Assembly (NCBI GenBank): GCA_963205115.1
Contig: CAUJHV010000016.1
Location: forward strand, 62,001 to 126,000
DNA length: 64,000 bases
Origin: Pseudomonadota bacterium
GTDB lineage: Bacteria; Pseudomonadota; Gammaproteobacteria; Burkholderiales; Burkholderiaceae_C
Direction: 5' to 3'
In this document: positions 63,450 through 64,000 of the stretch, in pieces
How the letters are laid out: each line of letters begins with the position of its first letter
How positions within the stretch are numbered: the first letter of the stretch is position 1
The notes under the pieces: model-generated
Told to the model about the DNA's origin: nothing
What the model saw: only the letters and a program-made list of their open reading frames with translations
The model's database searches: none
Made by a program: the position numbers and the translations under genes

Positions 63450-64000
63450 TCACCTCGGCACCACGTGGGCGCTCAGTGCCACGGCCTGCGGGCTGCCGGT
63501 GGCGCCGTTCGGCACGTTCAAGGTAGCCGCCCGCGGGCCCAGCTTGTTGTCGGCCGCCAGCACCACCAACACCGAGCAGCTCTTGCCCGCGGCCAGTGTC
63601 GAGCGACAGCCGCTCAGCGAAGTGAAAGTCCAGATGCTGGTGCCAAGGGCCGGCGTGACCGACACCTTGCCCAGCGTGACGCCAGTGCTGCCGTTGTTGG
63701 TGAGCGTCACGGTCTTGTAGCGCAGGCTGAGCCGGGGCACGCTGCCGAAGGCCAGCGCCGTGGGCGACACGGCCAGTTGCCCGCCCACGACCACCACCCC
63801 GGTGACGGTGATCGAGCAGCCCTTGGTGCTGCTCTGTGCGGTCGGCGTGCCCGCATCGATTACCTGCGCGGTGAAAGCAAAGGTGCCCGCCGCGGTGGGC
63901 GTGCCGCTGATGGCGCCGCTGGTGGCATTGATCGTCAGCCCGCCGGGCAGGCTGCCGGCGCTGACCGAGAAAGTGTTGGGCGGTGTGCCACCGGTGGCGG
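63450..64000 (-). CDS. Surface-type Ig-fold protein (partial, continues beyond the window)
   Basis: The C-terminal 183 codons of a larger protein; the frame is open to the window edge. The N-terminal visible part has a putative Ig (He_PIG-type) repeat, FSVSAGSLPGGLTIN and SGTPTAAGTFAFTAQV. The rest resembles an ASH-type Ig domain (PTALAFGSVPRLSLRYKTVTLTN, VTPALGTSIW), with two Cys that may pair. Such modules occur in large secreted or surface proteins. It is convergent with the DUF1330 gene. Confidence 0.82.
   Translation of the reverse strand, partial: ATGGTPPNTFSVSAGSLPGGLTINATSGAISGTPTAAGTFAFTAQVIDAGTPTAQSSTKGCSITVTGVVVVGGQLAVSPTALAFGSVPRLSLRYKTVTLTNNGSTGVTLGKVSVTPALGTSIWTFTSLSGCRSTLAAGKSCSVLVVLAADNKLGPRAATLNVPNGATGSPQAVALSAHVVPR

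Overview
The window is G+C-rich bacterial chromosome, very probably from a betaproteobacterium of the order Burkholderiales. This rests on the CcmEFGHI order, an imuA-imuB mutagenesis pair with a LexA-like box, a Bug-type solute-binding protein, a fused indolepyruvate ferredoxin oxidoreductase, and many ABC uptake systems for organic acids, sulfonates and peptides. The species cannot be named from sequence alone. No rRNA, tRNA, CRISPR array, transposase or integrase was seen.

Layout. 1-5869 (+): the end of a cytochrome c maturation operon (ccmE partial, ccmF, ccmG, ccmH, ccmI), then a diheme cytochrome c and a NapC/NirT-type tetraheme cytochrome broken by one in-frame amber codon. 5948-8309 (-): imuB and imuA, with an SOS box in front of imuA. 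8727-14641 (+): an accessory-looking block with visibly lower G+C. It holds a class III adenylate cyclase/TPR protein, a PAP2/haloperoxidase-like phosphatase with an N-terminal Gly-Trp-Gln repeat, a subtilisin-like protease without a signal peptide, and a membrane-anchored protein of unknown function. 14796-15620 (-): two small unknown genes. 15835-20241 (+): a MocR-type regulator (TauR-like) and a tauABC-type transporter.

20423-33163 (+) is a compact catabolic and uptake locus: amidohydrolase, peptide-type binding protein 1, small monooxygenase-like protein, dimethylglycine/sarcosine dehydrogenase-like flavoprotein, XRE-cupin regulator, binding protein 2, and dppBCDF-like permeases and ATPases. 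A perfect 12-bp inverted repeat lies in front of it. 33306-38986 (+): a Kup potassium transporter and a fused IorAB-type oxidoreductase. 39026-43898 (-): a PAS-GGDEF-EAL membrane protein and a secreted subtilisin ending in eleven EGFILR-like hexapeptides. 44087-46803: exonuclease III, a small membrane protein, a GntR/FCD regulator and a 45-residue lipoprotein.

46800-63439 is rich in sugar-acid or organic-acid functions: Gfo/Idh/MocA oxidoreductase, DapA-type aldolase, PxpA and PxpC without PxpB, a membrane/spermidine-synthase fusion, a Bug protein, a Rossmann/DUF2520 protein, a mandelate-racemase-type dehydratase, an SMP-30 lactonase, an SDR dehydrogenase, a two-permease NitT/TauT-type ABC transporter, a 3-hydroxyisobutyrate-dehydrogenase-like enzyme and a DUF1330 protein. 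Dehydrogenase, lactonase, dehydratase, aldolase and beta-hydroxyacid dehydrogenase together suggest a non-phosphorylative sugar-acid route; this is inference. The window ends inside a minus-strand cell-surface-type Ig-fold protein.

Most gene pairs within a block overlap by 4 bp or are less than 60 bp apart, so they are probably cotranscribed. Long open frames opposite many genes are shadows caused by high G+C and are not listed.
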